Below, piece by piece: positions 4,453 to 5,543 of a stretch of DNA of 5,543 nt; within the stretch, counting starts at the first letter, position 1; each line of letters begins with the position of its first letter. Below the pieces are notes generated by a model, which saw only the letters and a program-made list of their open reading frames with translations, searched no databases and had not been told where the DNA came from. The translations under genes were made by a program, and so were the position numbers. The stretch is taken from NCBI GenBank assembly GCA_947483345.1, contig CANKNL010000203.1:1-5543 (forward strand), in the 5' to 3' direction. The stretch is from Chitinophagaceae bacterium (GTDB lineage Bacteria; Bacteroidota; Bacteroidia; Chitinophagales; Chitinophagaceae).

Positions 4453-5543
4453 TTGCAAACAGTAAATATATTTTGGTTTAGGCGTGATTTGCGCCTGTAT
4501 GATAATGCAGGTCTTTTTGCGGCATTAAAAAGTGATATCCCTGTACTACCCATTTTTATTTTCGATAAAAATATTCTTGATAAACTAACGGATAAGACAG
4601 ACCAGAGGGTAAGCTTTATTCATGCGGCCTTGGAAGACCTACAAACTTTATTAATTACAAAGGGGTCATCGCTTCATGTATTTTATGCAACACCTGCTGA
4701 AGCTTTTCAAAAACTTTTTGAAAATTACGATATCAAAACGGTTTTTACAAACCGGGATTATGAGCCCTATGCTACAGCAAGAGATGAGGCCATGGCTTCC
4801 TATTTAATAAAAAAGGGGGCATTATTAAAAATTTTTAAAGACCAGGTTATTTTTGAAAAAGATGAAATCATCAAAGAAGATGGGAAGCCTTATACCGTAT
4901 TTACCCCTTACAGCAGAAAGTGGAAAGCCACTTTACTAAACAGTCATTTGGAAACATTGGCTACAGAAAAATATGCCGGCCATTTTCTTCAGTTGCCTGA
5001 TAACCGAATGCCTTCATTAAATGATATGGGCTTTACTGGCACTGAAAATTTTTTTCCTGCTAAAGCATTAAACCAAGAGCTGGTTAAAAAATATCATGAC
5101 CAGCGCAATTTTCCTGCCATGGCCGGTACATCAAAATTGGGTGTTCATTTACGCTTTGGGACAGTCAGTATCAGGCAAATTGTAAAACAGTGTTTTGGGT
5201 TAAGTGACACTTTTCTCAATGAATTAATATGGCGGGAATTTTATCAAATGATTCTTTGGCAGTTTCCGCATGTGGGCGAGGGATATGCGTTTAAACCTGC
5301 CTATGACCTTATCGAGTGGCGACGGGATGAAGGTGAATTTGAAAAATGGTGCAATGGTCAAACCGGTTACCCCATCGTAGATGCAGGAATGCGGGAATTA
5401 AATGCAACCGGCTTTATGCATAATCGTGTACGCATGATCGTTGCTTCCTTTTTATGCAAACATCTATTGCTCGACTGGCGTTTGGGTGAGGCTTATTTTG
5501 CTGAAAAATTACTCGATTTTGATCTGGCTTCAAATAATGGAGG
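4453..5543 (+). CDS. phrB: Deoxyribodipyrimidine photolyase, class I CPD type (3' end outside window)
   Basis: 363 codons are present and the frame is open at the edge; roughly the last 65-75 residues are missing if it is a typical 430-residue bacterial form. The enzyme uses light and reduced FAD to split cyclobutane pyrimidine dimers. The N-terminal Rossmann antenna domain starts with FWFRRDLRLYDNAGL (7-21) and contains NRDYEPYA (100-107). The FAD domain shows TSKLGVHLRFGTVS (226-239), ELIWREFYQ (257-265), TGYPIVDAGMREL (304-316) and MHNRVRM (322-328). Subtracting 17 aligns E. coli PhrB positions: Glu274 and Trp277 (substrate) are Glu257 and Trp260, Met345 is Met328, and the FAD-proximal Asn378 is Asn361. 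Trp306 and Trp359 of the electron chain are Trp289 and Trp342; Trp382 would fall just past the edge. The only plausible start is TTG at 4453: an in-frame stop lies at 4426-4428 and no ATG or GTG intervenes. A cryptochrome is possible, but the dimer-binding residues favour repair. Confidence 0.93.
   Translation, partial: MQTVNIFWFRRDLRLYDNAGLFAALKSDIPVLPIFIFDKNILDKLTDKTDQRVSFIHAALEDLQTLLITKGSSLHVFYATPAEAFQKLFENYDIKTVFTNRDYEPYATARDEAMASYLIKKGALLKIFKDQVIFEKDEIIKEDGKPYTVFTPYSRKWKATLLNSHLETLATEKYAGHFLQLPDNRMPSLNDMGFTGTENFFPAKALNQELVKKYHDQRNFPAMAGTSKLGVHLRFGTVSIRQIVKQCFGLSDTFLNELIWREFYQMILWQFPHVGEGYAFKPAYDLIEWRRDEGEFEKWCNGQTGYPIVDAGMRELNATGFMHNRVRMIVASFLCKHLLLDWRLGEAYFAEKLLDFDLASNNG

Overview
The window reads as a chromosomal segment from a member of the Bacteroidota, most likely a Sphingobacteriales or Chitinophagales soil or freshwater type (Pedobacter, Mucilaginibacter or a Chitinophagaceae genus). 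This is an inference from the AT-rich sequence, the absence of Shine-Dalgarno boxes with A/T-rich leaders instead, and TAnnTTTG-type promoter elements. Signal peptides ending in Ala-Gln and a NarL/LuxR response regulator whose C-terminus is typical of that phylum point the same way. No rRNA, tRNA, CRISPR array, transposase or integrase is visible.

Left part (1-2569), accessory in character. A membrane-protein gene runs leftwards off the window edge (1-283, minus strand). Divergent from it is a small secreted protein of 140 residues (609-1031). Its only cysteines are eight packed into the last 30 residues, an architecture resembling precursors of C-terminally released peptide bacteriocins such as halocin C8 or SdpC. 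A perfect 15-bp hairpin follows, and then a small RDD-family membrane protein (1098-1523). A secreted, probably outer-membrane beta-barrel protein of unknown family comes next (1781-2569). The Cys-rich protein and its RDD neighbour are the best candidate for an undescribed system: secreted peptide plus immunity or export partner. That function is a hypothesis.

Right part (2753-5543), conserved in character. An orphan NarL-type response regulator (2753-3445) ends in a GC-rich intrinsic terminator. It is followed by a fold-type IV PLP enzyme, either a 4-amino-4-deoxychorismate-lyase-like or an aminotransferase protein (3567-4406). Next, 46 bp on, is a class I CPD DNA photolyase (4453 to the window end, truncated by the edge) that apparently starts with TTG. 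The last two are probably co-transcribed. If the PLP enzyme is a true ADC lyase it would feed folate synthesis, and folate supplies the antenna pigment of many photolyases.
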